Below, one piece after another: positions 34,251 to 46,128 of a stretch of DNA of 64,000 nucleotides. The notes below the pieces were generated by a model. The model was given only the letters and a program-made list of their open reading frames with translations. It made no database searches and was not told where the DNA came from. Within the stretch, counting starts at the first letter, position 1. Every line of letters starts with the position of its first letter. This stretch comes from Allolobophora icterica (lineage: Eukaryota; Annelida; Clitellata; Crassiclitellata; Lumbricidae), in assembly GCA_963556255.1 (NCBI GenBank), contig OY744608.1:25787920-25851919 (forward strand), in the 5' to 3' direction. The position numbers and the translations under genes were made by a program.

Positions 34251-34556
34251 GCACCCTGCTAAAGCTGCTCCACTGTGATTGTCCAGCCTCGTGGTTCACT
34301 TCGCTCTGCAGCGCAGGCTGAGCTCCTTGTCCCCCCGCACGGACTGCTATCCGGCAACACCGTGCCTTCTCTGTCTCTGGCCCAGCGACCTGGAATGGGC
34401 TCGCAGTAGCGTTGCGCCTGACCCCGATTGATTGCTCTTCTCTGTTCCACTCTTGCTTTAAAACGGTCTCGTTTGACCGGGGTTGGAATGGAAGCGCTCT
34501 TCAATAGATAACCTTGAAGGGGCGCTATATAAGACCTCTGTAATAATAATAATAAT
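34250..34556 (+). mobile_element. L2-like LINE 3' fragment, (AAT)n tail
   Basis: Plus-strand frames read RTAIRQHRAFSVSGPATWNGL and then FKTVSFDRGW with a stop. The tail is CTTGAAGGGGCGCTATATAAG and aataataataataat. Unit 1 has no insert here (about 3160), so it is private to unit 2. Only the last 100 or so codons are present, with frameshifts. Confidence 0.75.
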
Positions 34557-34904
34557 AAAGCATTTTTGAGAAATCCAATCCTGATCCTTTGAAGAACGGT
34601 AACAAGTGGGCTGCAATAGTGAAGCTAGGTGATTGGTGAAAGGCGAGACAATGTTAACGGTGACCTTTTTCACCGAGAAGTCGAGATGCTGCTTTATAGT
34701 ACTTGGTGGTTAGTAGAACCACATTCGGGTTACCTTGTTGAATTTTTGTGCACTGAAAACTCATTGTCAAGCAACAAGTTATTGTTAGAAGCTCAAGTCT
34801 GTTCTATTCTTACACGAACCTCTACAATCGAGTAACGGTGTCGATTATAGGCTTCGAAGTACAGGAAGTGGTCACATGGAATGCTAAGAAAGTATGCGGA
34901 ACAC

Positions 34905-35091
34905 GGTACCTGATTGGTTGGGCGCTCACCTTGTAACGCGGAGAGTACGGGTTCAAGCCCCCACTGAGACTGTAATTTTGTAAGGACTATAAACTGGCCC
35001 TCACTCACAATTGCTCAATGCCATCGATTGATGCTTGGTCATTAGATAGTGGCGCTTAGTTACTGCGTAATAATAATAATAATAATAATCT
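34905..35091 (+). mobile_element. tRNA-derived SINE with (AAT)n tail
   Basis: The head is tRNA-like: TGATTGGTTGGGCGCTCACC, TTGTAACGCGG and box B GGGTTCAAGCCC (34949-34960). It ends in taataataataataat. Unit 1 lacks it at 3815; unit 3 has it inverted at about 56,670-56,850 as part of an inverted segment. Confidence 0.75.
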
Positions 35092-36965
35092 GTATCTACG
35101 GTTTAAGACGCTTAATATATGACATTCAAAATTACTCTATCATACCATAAAGAAACAAATTTAAAGCAATATTCAAGAATTGTTGAATATGGTGATTATA
35201 GTTGATCATAGTGCCTCTCAAAGCGCTGTGCACGACATCGTGGCTATCTACATGTAAGCCTATAACTCGTGTATACGCAATATCGTTGTAACTATTTTAG
35301 GTTTACGCGTAATTTCATTTCAGATACTTTATACGTGTCTCAACAGTAATTCATGTGCATGGCATATGAAAAATTTTGATAATATTAGCTTTTTACAATG
35401 CGAGATGTATCGAACATTAAGAAGCTCATATTTTGAACACAGTCGTATGGTCCTCATAATATGTCCTGTATTTTCCATTGTGCATTAACCTACCTCACGG
35501 GCACTTGTGTCTTTTAAACGTGAAGTATCGTTTAAAAGACTTTTAAATTCCGTTTGTAAAATTCCGATCTGTCAAAAAGCATACCAAATTCCTGTTTCAG
35601 AATGAATAGCTAAACATTTCAAAGATGAAGAAAATCCTATTAACAGGATATGCCTATTCAACAAATCTTAAATATTGCTTTAAATTTGTTTCTTTATGGT
35701 ATGGTAAAGTAATTTTGAATGTCATTCATTGGTGTCCAATACTGAATCACAGATATCGGGTAAGATCTGGAAATGTCAAATTGTGGAAACTCTCAAAGAA
35801 TGGAACTCGAGAAACTGCAAAATTGCAATGGTGAAGAAAACACGATAGCTTATTCAGTATTCTGATACCTCTGTAAAAACTTGTCCAAAAACCGTGAAGG
35901 TCAAAAGATCATCCAGCGGAGACTTTCTAGAGAATTTTGTTTTGAACCCTTCAGAAGAGACCAGCCTGGCACTAAATTGTAGCCCAGAACTTTAAAAAGT
36001 CGCACACATTCATCATATTTCGAACCTGTTAATCACACAGGATACGACGATCTTCTCATTTACACAGTGCCTACCTGTCCTCTTCATGTTACTGAGAAGA
36101 ACGTAATCTGTTGATCGTGAATATAATACACGATGACAGGAACTCATCTATCTGACGCAGTCTTCTCGCTCTCGACGACCTTTACAGGACTTCTGCGTAG
36201 TAGTATGTATGAGACTACTCAAGGAGGTCTCCGCCTATCATAAGAGAAGTTTAATCGTTGATAAGTTGTGTGAACGTTACGGAAGACGTCTGAGGAGATC
36301 ATCTTCGTCAAAATCGCTTAGGTTGCTAATGTCAATAACATACAGACAAATCAACATAAATCAATTCGTAGAATTTGAACAATAAACATATGTTTAAGAT
36401 AATTTCGATGTGTTTTGAAGTGCAACAGATAACAACGCTATAAAAGACTAATAGTTTTATCATCACGCCGATGACGAATACAGAAGTTTACACAAGGGGC
36501 GTCAAGTTCGTATTTCATTTCACCGCCGTTATCATACTAGGCCTTATGATACATAAGGTGTTCGCCGTTTTGATAACGACCACCGTAAACCTTCCGAAAT
36601 TCTTGGACCGTTATCAGATTGGTCTATTATTTTGATCCCCTATCAAGTTAGAACCCCAACAGGAACGTTAGATGTAGGACAGATGGAACCAGCGTAGTTT
36701 CAACTGTCTTAGGCCGACGTCTCATGTGGTAAGACTTATAAAACCCAAATGCTAAGGGCATATGGGTTTTAAATGTCTTGCCACATGGAACCAGATGTGG
36801 AACGCATGAGGCCGATCACGTGGGTATATATAGTCTAATGGACTTCATATGTCCTACGTTTGACGTTGCTGTTTGGAACGATTAATTACCCTCCCTAAAG
36901 TGTGTCTGCAAAGTTTCTTTCGCAATTTCCCATTGTTTGACAGAAATTACCTAATTTACGACTGT
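35092..36965. other. Unit 2 spacer, conserved in all three units
   Basis: Aligned with 4,050-5,640 and 57,110-58,560. No gene is firmly supported. A plus-strand open stretch near 36,250-36,410, ending in CAATAAAC, is discussed as a possible terminal exon. Confidence 0.45.
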
Positions 36966-37015
36966 ATATGTATATGTATATATATACATATATATATATG
37001 TATATATATATATAT

Positions 37016-37499
37016 TGTGACAAGTTGTTAAGGAATGATTCTCGCTAACGAAAGGAATGCCATGCCAGAGTTCTAAAACAAAATAGGATTTAATATAATG
37101 AACATGCGATATAGTTACCAAAAGACGAACAAAGACACTTCAAACGGAACACGAGGCCAAAGCACCGTTCGTCACGACAGTCAGAAGCGGATGGTCGACA
37201 AACCCGTCAGGCACGGAGATGAAAACAACCAACGAACAGCCAACACCAAATCGACTAACGAAACTATCTCTACGTTGACCACAGGCGGTCTATCAATCGA
37301 GCTCTCTACCTAACATCAACGAATGAGCTCCACTAACGTCAAACCATCATGTCTGACCAACACAAGACAAATGAGCTCGAGAATAAAGACGGCAGTCTTA
37401 TTTATAGACAAGGCCACTCCTTCTATGGCATAAGATTCTCGCCAACCTACGGACTTAAACTAGCACCTGCATCTAGGTACGACGTCACGTGCCTACATG

Positions 37500-37504
<5 letters not shown>
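37016..37504 (-). mobile_element. Candidate solo LTR embedded in (AT)n
   Basis: A 489-bp insert relative to unit 1, starting TGTGACAAG and ending TGCAACA, with AT repeats on both sides. Read on the minus strand it is TG...CA bounded and holds a TATA-box-like CTATAAATAAGAC near 37,398-37,410; on the plus strand it holds AATAAA. No internal element region adjoins it. Target duplication cannot be judged inside the AT repeat. Confidence 0.45.

Positions 37505-37553
<49 letters not shown>
37505..37553. repeat. (AT)n microsatellite
   Basis: About 24 uninterrupted AT units; a further imperfect TATATG/TATA tract lies at 36,965-37,015. Confidence 0.95.
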
Positions 37554-37555
<2 letters not shown>

Positions 37556-37589
37556 TTGCACTGTTGAATTCTATCCATGATTATCAGTA

Positions 37590-37735
37590 CATTCCCCCTC
37601 CCTCCCCTACTTTCTCCCTGCCCTCCCCTGCCCTCCCTTCCCCTTCTAGCCCTGCCCTCCCTTTCCCTCCCTTCCCCTCCCTTCCCCTCCCTTCCCCTTC
37701 GCTTCCCTTCTCTCCCCTTCCCTTCCCTTCCAAAC
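37590..37735. repeat. Polypyrimidine tract (CCCTCCCTT-like)
   Basis: About 145 bp almost purely C and T on the plus strand, with many runs of three or four C. The minus strand is a G/A tract with repeated GGG runs. Confidence 0.9.
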
Positions 37736-38136
37736 CATTAAAGCGGGGTCCGGGGGTCCTCCCCCGGAAAAAATTTGGAATTCTACATTGCGTAGGTGAG
37801 TTCTAGCACTTTTCGGAGAAATTTAACTGGTTTCTTGTCAAGGGTTTCGTCGTAAGAAACTATTTAAAAAACACGAGACTGCATGGCTTATATAATTGCG
37901 CAGTAACTGACTTTTCTCAAGTTTTATTAGTTACACAAGATGGCTTTGCGAATTTTTATGAGCATTCCGGATTGCTAAAATACACTATTAACCCAGTATG
38001 TTTTGAGTAGGCCTACGTGATACCGGCCAGAGGTAGCATCTAATCAGAATTAAATATTTAAATTTACTTAATCCAGATGTGCCAAGTCGTTACAAATAAT
38101 TTGGCTGTCTATGCACAATGATGTAAATTATAATTG
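37736..38136. other. Spacer after unit 2, no gene seen
   Basis: Begins with the palindromic ccgggggtcctcccccgg, which looks like a transposon edge, and continues with unique AT-rich DNA. Confidence 0.35.
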
Positions 38137-38179
38137 TTAGACAATGTAAGTAAGAACAGGTATTATTATAGGCGCCGTT

Positions 38180-38362
38180 GACTTGCATACCGTCGATACC
38201 AATATGTTTTTAGGCCATACCGGTATGGATTTTTCGCCTGGAGAAGATCCGGTATGCTTTCGGCCGGCCAGGAGAAGTGCCGGTATGGCATACCGTTTCA
38301 TACCGTCCCACTTCGAGCCCTGGGGTCTTGTCCCCCTCGACCCCACGGGATCGCCGCCCATG
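38180..38362 (-). mobile_element. hAT-like MITE fragment(s) with GGTATG palindromes
   Basis: On the minus strand a hAT-like end CAGGGCTCGAAGTGGGACGG starts at about 38,322, followed by repeated palindromic GGTATG/CATACC words. Just outside it is a second element edge, CATGGGCGGCGATC, at about 38,362, which recurs at 39,073. Other ends and duplications were not resolved. Confidence 0.4.
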
Positions 38363-38703
38363 GCCATAAAGGTGGTGATATGAGAGAATCGCGGAACACG
38401 GGCAATTAATCTAGCAGCAGCATTGAGAACGGACTGAAGAGGAGCAAGACGGACTTTAGGAAGACCAATGAGGAGGGAATTGCAGTAGTCAAGTCTAGAG
38501 CAGACAAATGCATGGACAACTGAAGTTAAAATTGGAGTTGAGACCGAGCAACGGATAGCTCTAAGGCGCCTTAGGTAAAAATAGGAAGTGCGAGTGAGTT
38601 TGGAAATGTGTTCAGCAGTGGCGGCGATCTTGTCTGAGAGGTGAGGGGGGACAAAGTCGGCCTTGGTCTGGATTACCTTTTTTAAGAATTCATCCCGCAC
38701 CAA
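38362..38703 (-). pseudogene. L2/CR1-group LINE RT fragment
   Basis: The minus-strand frame reads DEFLKKVIQTKADFVPPHLSD, KLTRTSYFYLRRLRAIR, AFVCSRLDYCNSLLIGLP and LQSVLNAAARLIA, which is the RT thumb/C-terminal region of L2/CR1-type elements. It then runs directly into unrelated MITE sequence at 38,362. Truncated at both ends. Confidence 0.75.
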
Positions 38704-39073
38704 TCTACCAATACGATCACCTTTTTTTAGAACGTCATGTCATCACACACACACAAAATTTCTTTACTGTTTTTACTTTGTAGAAAAAAAATTTGTTTGG
38801 CGATGACATGGCGTTCTAAAAAGAGGTCATCATAACAACAATTACTTCTTACTTTGTACTTACTGAGAATTTTCGGGGGGACACTTCTCCATATAAATTG
38901 AATTTTTACCTCATCTGGTCAAAAAAGGCTGTGAAAACCATCACACGCAATCACATTTGTTGGCCTTTTTTGGTGTTTCTTCAAAATGTGGGGGGGGACA
39001 AATGTATGGCGTGTCCCCCCCACCCTTAAAGGTGGGGGGACATGTCCCCAGTCCCCCATGATCGCCGCCCATG
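38700..39073. mobile_element. Nested small palindromic elements
   Basis: An inverted repeat TTAGAACGTCATGTCATC (about 38,729-38,746) pairs with GATGACATGGCGTTCTAA (about 38,803-38,820) around an A/T-rich loop. Further right, the edge CATGGGCGGCGATC (minus, 39,073) is followed by G-runs. These look like two MITEs in series. Confidence 0.45.
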
Positions 39074-39079
39074 TTTGCT

Positions 39080-39480
39080 ATGTGTGGTCGGAATGTCGGC
39101 TTGCTGTCTAGGGTTATCCCAAAATGAAGGGTGAGAACGCAGGCGTCGGCGTGATTCGAACAAATTACCACAAACTTGTCTGGGTTTATGGTCAAACCAT
39201 TGAAACAGAACCGTGCATAGTATTACAAAGATGAGAGGCACTCCTCAAGTTTTACTTTACCAGCTTGATCAGTGTGTGATAAAGCAATATGGAGGTGAGT
39301 ATACCATCCGTGTGCTGTTGTAATTGGACTCGGAAATTATTAGCTGTTCATGTGACTGGGAAGTAAAGATCGTAAATAATAAGGGACCAAGGACAGACCC
39401 TGTGTCACTCCAGCAGTGCCAACAGGGGTACCGATGCCAACTTGCTGATTCCGATCACTCGGGTAAGAAGCTAACCATTA
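39080..39480 (-). pseudogene. Old LINE RT remnant, unit 3 copy
   Basis: Aligned with 16,914-17,290 in unit 2. RT traces on the minus strand are weaker here, with more frame breaks. Confidence 0.5.
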
Positions 39481-39806
39481 GATCCTACAATGACTAGAAT
39501 AACATACCTTCGTGACCTTGTGATCTCTGTTATAACAGACCCTCATGAACTTGTGACCTCTGTTACTGTCAATTGGCCGAGCTTAAATGCTATATATATA
39601 TATATATATATATTAATATACTACGGTGAATATATAAATCTAAATGTATATATATACTAGAAATTCTCTGGCTCGCGTTGCACTGCATGCAGCTTCTCGT
39701 AAAAGTCTTTAATCCTGCTCGGTCAGCTGCATTCACTTACTGCTGAATTCAGAATATAATTTAAATCAGCCTGTCTGATCTATAAGACCCTTTAAATGAG
39801 CACAAC

Positions 39807-39957
39807 CACAGGCGTAGGCTCTGGTGGGGGCAGCCGGGGAACATGCCCCCTCCCCAATAATTGAGATCGACTATGCATTCAATGCAACAAGTGTAGACTT
39901 AATAACTAAATCCTCACCCCCCCCCCCCACAATATTTTGGACAAGTTAACGCCAGTG
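39807..39957. mobile_element. Short relative of the 7593-8328 MITE
   Basis: 151 bp with ends CACAGGCGTAGGCT and, inverted, CACTGGCGTTAACT. It shares cagccgggg and ccccaataattgag with the 736-bp copy, then collapses to ccacaatatttt. Possible decayed duplication AGCACAAC / ACCACTAC. Unit 2 lacks it near 18,575. Confidence 0.65.
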
Positions 39958-40620
39958 ACCACTACTGCCTACTTTAAACCACTTTTAACTTTTATATGCT
40001 TATTTCCAGGCCCGCAGTCCGCTATCCTCGAGTGTGGGTCTTTTGATTGAGTCAACATGTGGCACTGTTATAGGTCTCGTGCATTCCGTGTTCCTGCCGC
40101 CTAGAGAAATGTAACCAACTGTCAATCTTTATCCGATGCTGAAACTCATTTTGTTCTATCAAGAAACGTCTCAAAAATTACTTTTCTTCGTTGGTTTTCA
40201 ACATGTTGATATCTATTAGTTCGGGTCTTATGGAACCAAGCCAGTTTGGTTCGCCACCTTCCTCCGGAAAGAAAAACAAGTTCTAAGCTGCTTAATCGAA
40301 TTGGCCAGGGTCCAGGACCCGATTAACCAGTGTGCTCAATATGCTTTAGCATGGGAAACCCCGCTTATAGGGGGCCCCTGACTGAAGTCGGAATACTGAA
40401 GGACAAACACAGAATGTATTGCACCAAATGATTATTTCTCCATAGGAAAGAACCACTGGTCTCAGTTACTGCTGTGCCTAGGGTCTCGAAATTTCTGTCA
40501 GCGGCCCTGTCGCTCTGCGTATTGTGGCGAAATTGGGGGGGGGGAGGATCGGCCTCCATCGCTGACCCTGATACAGTGAAAAATTCAATTCAACTAGAAG
40601 AAGGGGAGGGGGACCTCGAC
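39958..40620. other. Spacer before the I-like LINE
   Basis: Up to about 40,310 it matches unit 2 (18,620-18,925). After that it is an unassigned insert with G-runs, possibly including the true 5' end of the LINE. Confidence 0.4.
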
Positions 40621-40640
40621 GCCTTTGGGGTCTCCCCGGG

Positions 40641-40941
40641 GCACTGATGCCCAGCCGAAGACTTGGCCGATGCGGCCTAGTGCCTTCGATGAACTCAAGG
40701 GGGGGTCCTTGACGCACTTTAACGTATCTCTAGGGCACTGATGCCCAGCCGAAGACTTGGCCGATGCGGCCTAGTGCCTTCGATGAACTCAAGGAGGGGG
40801 TAGCGATGGGGGTGTTTGGCGCGCAAAGCCTTCGATGAATCCGAGCAGGGACCTCTATGTCTTTCGTGTATCCCCGGGGCACTGATGCCCAGCCGAAGAC
40901 TTGGCCGATGCGGCCTAGTGCCTACGATGAATTCAAGGAGG
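40641..40941 (+). promoter_or_regulatory. Three tandem 5'-UTR monomers of the I-like LINE
   Basis: A core of about 62 bp beginning gcactgatgcccagccgaag and ending gaactcaagg occurs at 40641-40702, 40735-40796 and 40880-40941, separated by G-rich linkers of different length. Repeated 5' monomers act as promoters in some LINEs; that role here is inferred from position. Confidence 0.75.
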
Positions 40942-42369
40942 GGGTAGCGAGGGAGGGGTTTTGGCGCGCTGGGGCCCCTCAGAAAAGTATAAAAGGGCAG
41001 TCAGTTGCATGCATTGGTTTTCAGATAGTGAGGAGGAAGCGCAAGGCGGGTACTCCAGAGCTGAGGGTTTCTAGTGACTCTGCTAAGAAGGTAAGGGTTG
41101 AAAGTAAGCAATCGGGCGATCTTGTGGTGTATGTGAAGGGTATTTCTGAGAATCTGGCATGCCCTAGAAACGCACGTAACATAAGGGATGCTATAGTTAA
41201 GGACTTCGGGTTGGTGGACAGGGTTCAGGCATCGGGAGAGTCCCTTAGGATCCTATGTAAGTCAGAGGTACAGAAACAGGTGATTTTAAATTCTAAAACC
41301 CTCAGAAAATCAGGAAATTCAGCGATTGCTATAGAATGCAGTTTACCTTATTCCAGGACAAAGGAGAACACGAACAAACAACATCGCAACAAGGCAGTCA
41401 TCAATGGCGTTGACATCTTATTGACTGAGGATGACATACTGAGAGAAGTTCAGGAAGCTCATGTGAGTAAATTGATAAGAATTTGTAAAAGATACAATGG
41501 TGTAAAAACGCCAACGAGCTCAGTAATATTGTTTTTTGATTGCGATGCCATCCCTGATAAGGTTTGTGTAGGTTGGAGGTCTTACAAGGTTAGAGAATAT
41601 ATAGCCAGCCCCTTAAGATGCTATATGCAGTCGCTTTCATCATAAGGCAGCTTCCTGTAAGTCCAAAAAACCTCGCTGTCCGAAGTGTTCGGAGGCCCAT
41701 GATGTGAAGGACTGCAGGGTAAGTGAGGGTGGTTTTAAATGTGTTAATTGCTTGGGAAGTCATCCAACTTATGACAAAGAATGCCCCGAGTACAAAGAGG
41801 CGAAAATTGTTGCCAATCTAGCCATACAAAATAAAATGTCTTTTGCCGAGGTTGCTCGACTGAGGAAATCGGAGGAAATTGAGGCGGCGAGAGATCCACT
41901 GGCTCAGACCAGAAAAGCCGATCCAAGGGAACCGCAGACAAGCACCCCAGCCTTGCAGAGACAGCCTATCAAGAGACAATTAACTTTCAACCCTATGCGA
42001 GGTCCTTCGAGACGAGAGGCTCCTCTGATAAACTCGACTCCAGTCCAGACAATCAACCGATCAACAGCGGAATCTGCCTCAAAGGTGTCTCGAAATCCGG
42101 CCAAAACGAATCAGGCAAATGAAGGAGGCTCAAAGACAAGGGGGGATAACCTTATCACAAAGCAAGAGCTGCTGATCAGGTTAGTTGGTTATCATGGGCA
42201 CATCCTTAATATTGTAAATTACTATGCTCCGGAACATATTAGAGCAGAAATGGTCAGTGACCTGGTATATGGTACTTATAAGTTTTTCAGTGTAAGTGTT
42301 GCTGACCTCTGTCCTTCGTTATCTTCTGGGAAAATACCATCCCCCTACACAACACCTGCAGGCAAGTAA
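40857..42369 (+). pseudogene. I-like LINE ORF1 (gag-like), frameshifted
   Basis: RNA-binding nucleic-acid chaperone-type ORF1. The first part (40857-41645) carries KQSGDLVVYVKGISENLAC, an RRM-like start; the second part holds zinc knuckles (SCKSKKPRCPKC, KDC, FKCVNCLGSHPTYDKEC). A frameshift at about 41,617-41,630 breaks the first CCHC box: CYMQSLSS then stop in one frame, RFHHKAASCKSKK in the next. Start is uncertain, because 40857 lies in the last 5' monomer and there is no later in-frame Met; true initiation may differ. After 41704 the frame stays open to 42369, rich in Pro/Arg/Thr. Confidence 0.7.
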
Positions 42370-42406
42370 GGGACCGAGGTTCTTATCAACTTTACCTTAC
42401 AATAAG

Positions 42407-45400
42407 ATGGCCACAACAATATTACAGTGGAATGCAGACAATTTAAGGAGCGCCACAGAATTTAAGCAGTATGTTTCAATTAATAAACCAGACATAATCT
42501 GTATCCAAGAAACACATTTGAAACCAAAGCATAATTATTACTTGCCAGGGTACAATGTAGAAAGGAGAGATAGGCTAGATAGACGAAAGGGGGGAGTAGC
42601 AATAATGTTCAAAATTGGCTTAACGTATTCCATCGCTGAACCAAGTTCAAATATAGAAGCTATAACAGCAAATGTACGTTTAAAAGGGAGACTCATAACG
42701 ATAATAAATATGTATATTCCGCCTGAGGCCGTTTTTAATGCTGACGAATATAAAGATCTGGTTTCAAAGCCCAATTCATTGGTCGTAGGCGATCTCAATG
42801 CCTATTCACCACTATGGGGAGCTAATAAAACTGATCAAAGAGGTAAGGCACTAGAGGACCTCATAGAGCAATATAACTTGTGTGTATTGAACAATGGGCA
42901 AGGGACTCACATTAAACACAGAGGGGGCCTCAGTCCTATAGACATTAGTCTAGCCTCTGACACTTTAGCTTTGAAGTGCAATTGGAGTGTTTCGTCTAAC
43001 TCTCTGGGGAGTGACCATTATCCTATCTTAATTAGTATAGACGAACCTCCGGTGAAAGAAGAAATCGATGTCGCTAAGTATGCTTTCAAAAAGGCAGATT
43101 GGAATAAATTTAAGTCCTATTGTAAATCATTGTCTTTAGAAAGCATAGTAAATGAAAACTTAGAAGTATATTATGACAACTTAATCAGCTCAATACATAC
43201 AGCCGCAGACTCGAGCATCCCTAAAACTCGCTGCAGCTTTAGAACAAAACCAGTTCCTTACTGGACCAAAGAATGTAAAGAGGCAGTAGATAATAGAAAA
43301 TCAGCAGAAAAGGTAATGCTTAAAACAAAAGATTTAAGCGATCAAGCAAAATACCGAGAAATGAAAGGTAAGGCTCAAAGAGTCATCAAGCAAGCTCAAA
43401 AAGATTACTGGGAGGGTTACTGTGACACTTTAACGAATGACTCTAAATTGTCATCCGTATGGAAAATGGCCAAAAGGATGTCTGGAACAAATTCACGCTC
43501 TGGCATACCAAACTTAACCGAAAATGATGAAATAATTGAAACCTCCTTAGACAAAGCAAATCTCATAGGTAAAGTTCTAGCGAAAACGAGTAGCGATGAA
43601 AATTATCCCACAAGCTTCCGCCAAAGAAAGGCAGCAATGGAATTAAAATGGAAATGTAAATCGATGCCCAACTCGGAAACACCTAGTGAAATTAATGAAA
43701 TCTTTAACATGCAAGAACTGCAAGCAGCAATTAGGCAAAGCAAAAAGAACTCTTCCCCTGGTGGTGATAACATCTCCTATGAAATGATAAAACACCTCCC
43801 GAAGTCTAGTTTAGAAATATTTTTGGATTTTTATAATACACTGTGGATTAACGGTCAAATCATCTCTGAATGGAAAGAAGCTATAGTACTCCCAATCCTA
43901 AAGCCAGGAACTGATGCTTCAAAACCTCAGTCATACCGACCCATATCTCTCACCCCGGTCCTATGTAAAATAATGGAACGGATGATAACTAATCGACTGG
44001 TGTGGTTTTTAGAGAAAAATAATCTATTTAATAAAGCGCAATCTGGTTATAGGAAAGCCCGATCTACTTTAGACCAATTGAGTCGCCTACATGATAGTAT
44101 AAATAAGTCCATAAACAATAAAGGTTTCACTGTAGGAGTTTTATAGATTTCAGCAGAGCATATGATATGCTGTGGAAAGACGGACTTCTATTCAAGCTAA
44201 GAAATATGGGAATAACAGGAAATATTTATAACTGGATAAATGATTTCTTAACAGATCGCAGTTTAAGAGTGAAAATAGGCAACACGCTATCAGATAAATT
44301 TCTACTACAAAATGGTACACCACAAGGCAGCGTTATATCGCCTATTTTATTTCTGTTGATGATCAATGATATACCATCTGGCAATGATGACAAAACGATG
44401 TGTTCGTTATATGCAGATGACAGTGCTGTATGGAGATCAGGAAGAAATCTCACTTTTATCTTCAGTGAGCTACAGAAGCAAATCAATGCAATCAATAAGT
44501 GGTGTAATAAATGGGGTTTTAAAATAAATGAAGATAAAACTGTCTTAATGATATTCACAAGAAAAAGTGTAGCAAAGTATTCTAATTTAAATATAAAAAT
44601 TAACGATAAAATTGTTCAAATTGTGGATAAAGTTAAATTCCTTGGATTAATTTTTGATCCCAGACTGACTTGGAAAGAACATATTCAACACTTAGTAAAT
44701 AGAAGTAAATGCAAAATAAATTTGTTAAGGAGTCTTACAGGCCAGAAATGGGGTGCCAGCAAAAGATCTCTTTTAACAATCTACAGAACTCTTATCAGGT
44801 CTAGACTAGATTATGGTTGTCAGGTTCTGTATACAGCGAGCAAACGACTTCTAAAGCAACTTGACATTATCCAATCAACCTGTCTCCGAATCTGCTGTGG
44901 AGCAATGAAATCCACCCCAATCCATGCCCTCCAACAAGAATGCGGTGAGATGCCTCTTTCCTTAAGGAGGCATAAACTGCAGCTACAATACGTCACTAAA
45001 CTACAGATATCAAAAAACAATCCAGCTAAATCAATTATAGCAGATTCATGGGAAACTCAGTACGGAAATTTCAAATTAGGAGCCGAACCAATGACCACAA
45101 TTGTTAAGGAATATCTGGGGACCCTTGAAAATGAAATAGAAGGGCAAATTATCTCTGACACACCGCCCTGGCACTTCCCCCACGCAGACACCGATATGGA
45201 ACTTAGAGAGGTTATAAGTAAGAAAGATAACCCAGAGATAATAAAATGTTATGCTCTTGAATTCATGGAAAAGTATAAAAACGTAATGAAGATATTCACG
45301 GATGGCTCTAAAACCGAGAAAGGCCAAGTGGGATCGGCTTACTATATCCCTGAACTAAAAGTGGAAAAGCTCAGAATTACCGATCATTCGTCAGTTTTCA

Positions 45401-46128
45401 CTGCAGAATTAGTAGCAATAGAACAAGCTTTAAATTGGCTAATCTCTAGCCGGATTAGTGAACCAGTTGTAATCTTTACTGACTCCTTAAGCAGCGTCGA
45501 AGCCATTCAGGCTCGAACATCGGACTCCAAGCCGAACCTGGTCCTTAAAATTATGAAATTATTAAAAATTCTGCAACCTCAAAACTGCCCAGTTACCTTT
45601 GCATGGATACCAAGCCACGTGGGTATAGCAGGGAATGAGAAAGCTGACGCATTATGTAAGGAAGCAACCGCACACCCCACTATCGACCTTGAAGTAAGTA
45701 ACGAATTAAAAGACGCATATAATGACATAGATAAATATATCATAGCACTATGGCAGAAAGAATATGATAGCCAGACAACAGGATTGCATTATAAAACTTT
45801 GGAGCCAACTGTAAGTAATAAAATAAAGCTCAATGTCAATAAACGGGGTAAAGAAAGACTAATAACCAGACTAAGGCTAGGACACTGTAGACTAAACCAT
45901 TAACTTTTTAAAATAGGTCAACATCCAACCGGAAAATGTGACCACTGCAACACTCAGGAAACGATAAAACACTTTCTATTCGAATGCAAGCACTATAACT
46001 TAACAGCACAAATGGTAAAGAATACTGGTGGCAATGTTAAACCAAAAACAGTTCAAGAACTTCTATCCAATAGATCATATGACAACGCACTACACTCCAT
46101 AATAAATAAAACAAATAGATTACTATAG
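42407..46128 (+). pseudogene. I-like LINE ORF2: endonuclease, reverse transcriptase, RNase H
   Basis: Likely start ATG 42407 (MATTILQWNADN). Endonuclease motifs: WNADN, QETHL, VVGDLNAY, and SDHYP near 43,010. RT: SYRPISLTPVLCKIMERM, SGYRKARST, motif A IDFSRAYD, GTPQGSVISPILF and SLYADDSAV. RNase H (about 45,290-45,670): IFTDGSK, FTAELVAIE, FTDSLSS and GNEKADAL supply the four acidic residues. A C-terminal zinc-finger-like motif (KCDHC...HFLFECKHY) ends at TAG 46126-46128. Two lesions: a 1-base loss in a T-run at about 44,138-44,142, directly before motif A, shifts the frame; and TAA at 45901-45903 (RLNH*LFKIGQH) removes the last 74 residues. Everything else is intact, so inactivation is fairly recent. 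Confidence 0.88.

Larger units (their letters stand above)
16914..37590. repeat. Tandem unit 2 of the chitin-binding mucin-like gene block
   Basis: Collinear with unit 3 (39,116-60,260): an old LINE remnant, the 40-kb-type spacer, exon 3, intron 2, exon 2, a second LINE remnant and downstream spacer occur in the same order and orientation. Private insertions in unit 2 are the L2 piece at 17.6-18.6 kb, the LTR element, the L2/CR1 LINE at 29.2-30.8 kb, the L2 fragment at 34.3 kb and a candidate solo LTR at 37.0 kb. Boundaries are approximate. Confidence 0.75.

Noticed and set aside
34905..34970. Functional tRNA gene
   Set aside because: A tRNA-like head with a good box B, but it continues into a SINE body and (AAT)n tail and does not fold as a clean cloverleaf by eye. 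The 31,216 head was rejected for the same reason.
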